A stretch of DNA of 13,445 bases from Nitriliruptoraceae bacterium (lineage in GTDB: Bacteria > Actinomycetota > Nitriliruptoria > Nitriliruptorales > Nitriliruptoraceae): positions 1 through 13,445 of the forward strand of contig SKTN01000304.1 of NCBI GenBank assembly GCA_007117945.1, read 5' to 3'. Shown here one piece after another: positions 12,832 to 13,445 of the stretch. Position numbers and translations under genes: made by a program. The notes beneath the pieces were generated by a model. The model was given only the letters and a program-made list of their open reading frames with translations. It did not search any database and had not been told where the DNA came from. Within the stretch, counting starts at the first letter, position 1. The number at the start of each line of letters is the position of its first letter.

Positions 12832-13445
12832 TCAGGCGTGCCAGGCCGTGGCCGGGGTCGGCACCGGGTCGAGGGCGGTGTCCACCCACCCGCCGACGGT
12901 GGCCGCAAGGTCGGGGTCGGCCACCCGCGCCAGCAGCTGGATGGCGTCGGGTCGTGCCGCACCGCGCCACCGCGTCCAGGTGACCTGGGCCGGGTCCAGG
13001 CCCAGCGCCGTGGCCGTGCGGTGGCGCACGAGGTCACCGGCGGCCTCCGGCCCGACGCGCACGATGACCCGGACCCGGTCGCGCACGTCGGCTGCCTCGG
13101 CCACCAGCACCGCCAGGGCGCGGGCCACGAGCTGGGGACCGGCGGCGGTCAGGGTGATGGCGTGCTGGTCGATCTCCGCAAGGCTGGCCAGGATCCCCAC
13201 ACCCAGGGCGAAGCCCGCGTCGTGGTCCAGCCGCTGCCGGGCCTGCTCCGCCGCCGCCGCCCGTGCGAGGTGGTGGGCGAGCTCCTCCTCCTGCCGCTCT
13301 GCCGCCGCGGTCGCCGCGTCCGCGCCCCCACCGGGCGCCACCGCAGGAGGCGGACCGGCGGCATCCGCCGGTCCCCCGGCACCACCCGTGGCTTCCGGGG
13401 TCCTGGTTCCCCGGGCGCGGTGGCTGCGGGGGGCCACCTCCCCGA
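12832..13445 (-). CDS. Hypothetical protein, C-terminal part (probably truncated by the window edge)
   Basis: I recognise no family. The frame stays open to base 13445. The only start near the edge, a GTG at 13437, has GGGGAG directly against it with no spacing, so the true start probably lies outside; from that GTG there are 201 residues. The first 45 are Ala/Gly/Pro-rich linker. Residues about 46-75 (ERQEEELAHHLARAAAAEQ onward) look like a charged amphipathic helix or coiled coil. A folded domain follows, with GFALGVGILASLAEIDQ, VRDRVRVIVRVGPEAAGDLV and DAIQLLARVADPDLAATVGGWVDTALD. Gaps are 74 bases to the MDR gene, which has its own promoter candidate. No signal peptide or membrane segment is seen in this part. 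Coding is supported by codon bias and the alternating hydrophobic pattern. Confidence 0.6.
   Translation of the reverse strand, partial: GEVAPRSHRARGTRTPEATGGAGGPADAAGPPPAVAPGGGADAATAAAERQEEELAHHLARAAAAEQARQRLDHDAGFALGVGILASLAEIDQHAITLTAAGPQLVARALAVLVAEAADVRDRVRVIVRVGPEAAGDLVRHRTATALGLDPAQVTWTRWRGAARPDAIQLLARVADPDLAATVGGWVDTALDPVPTPATAWHA

Noticed and set aside
1..13445. A hidden defence, phage, CRISPR or biosynthetic system
   Set aside because: I checked every gene-sized frame for nucleases, helicases, toxins, integrases, radical-SAM or modular synthase motifs and for spaced direct repeats, and saw none.

Overview
The window is a stretch of very G+C-rich bacterial chromosome (roughly 70% by eye). 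Starts are often GTG, third codon positions are almost all G or C, and genes are densely packed. These traits, with the families present (NarL-type two-component pair, MTH1187 thiamine-binding protein, ACAD11-like dehydrogenase, YtxH-like small protein), fit Actinomycetota. A deep class such as Nitriliruptoria is possible but not shown by the sequence. The substrate-binding lipoprotein has a very acidic mature N-terminus, which would suit a salty habitat, but the cytoplasmic proteins are less acidic.

Layout. (1) 10-3263, minus strand: a YtxH-like small membrane protein, an ACAD10/11-type acyl-CoA dehydrogenase and a family-5 peptide-type substrate-binding lipoprotein, ending in a strong GC hairpin. 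(2) 3444-4391, plus strand: a DMT/EamA transporter, divergent from block 1. (3) 4414-6938, minus strand: a NarL-type sensor kinase and response regulator overlapping by 4 bases, followed by an MTH1187-type thiamine-binding protein. (4) 7025-8154, plus strand: an unrecognised four-helix membrane protein, then a DsbA-superfamily protein with only one active-site cysteine. (5) 8163-9502, minus strand: a tandem ACT-domain protein and a GalT-like HIT-superfamily nucleotidyltransferase overlapping by 4 bases. (6) 9612-11782, plus strand: tRNA-Asn(GTT) with a strong hairpin behind it, then a large orphan PAS-GAF-PAS histidine kinase. (7) 11795-13445, minus strand: an MDR oxidoreductase lacking the structural-zinc cysteines, and the C-terminal part of an unrecognised protein running off the edge.

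How the genes relate. The clear functional units are the kinase/regulator pair and the ACT/GalT pair, both with GTGA start-stop overlaps. The rest looks like housekeeping and metabolic genes without one shared pathway. No insertion sequence, integrase, CRISPR array, phage gene or defence cassette is visible. No gap between genes exceeds about 180 bases.

Regulatory texture is the most instructive part. Five gene starts carry a TAG-N-N-T element suited to a -10 box; at two of them it lies exactly 6 bases from the start codon, which predicts leaderless mRNAs. All three convergent gene pairs are separated by stem-loops that incorporate their own stop codons. I did not find a convincing new biological system; the candidates worth checking are the ACT-GalT coupling, the single-cysteine DsbA-like protein and the unrecognised membrane protein.
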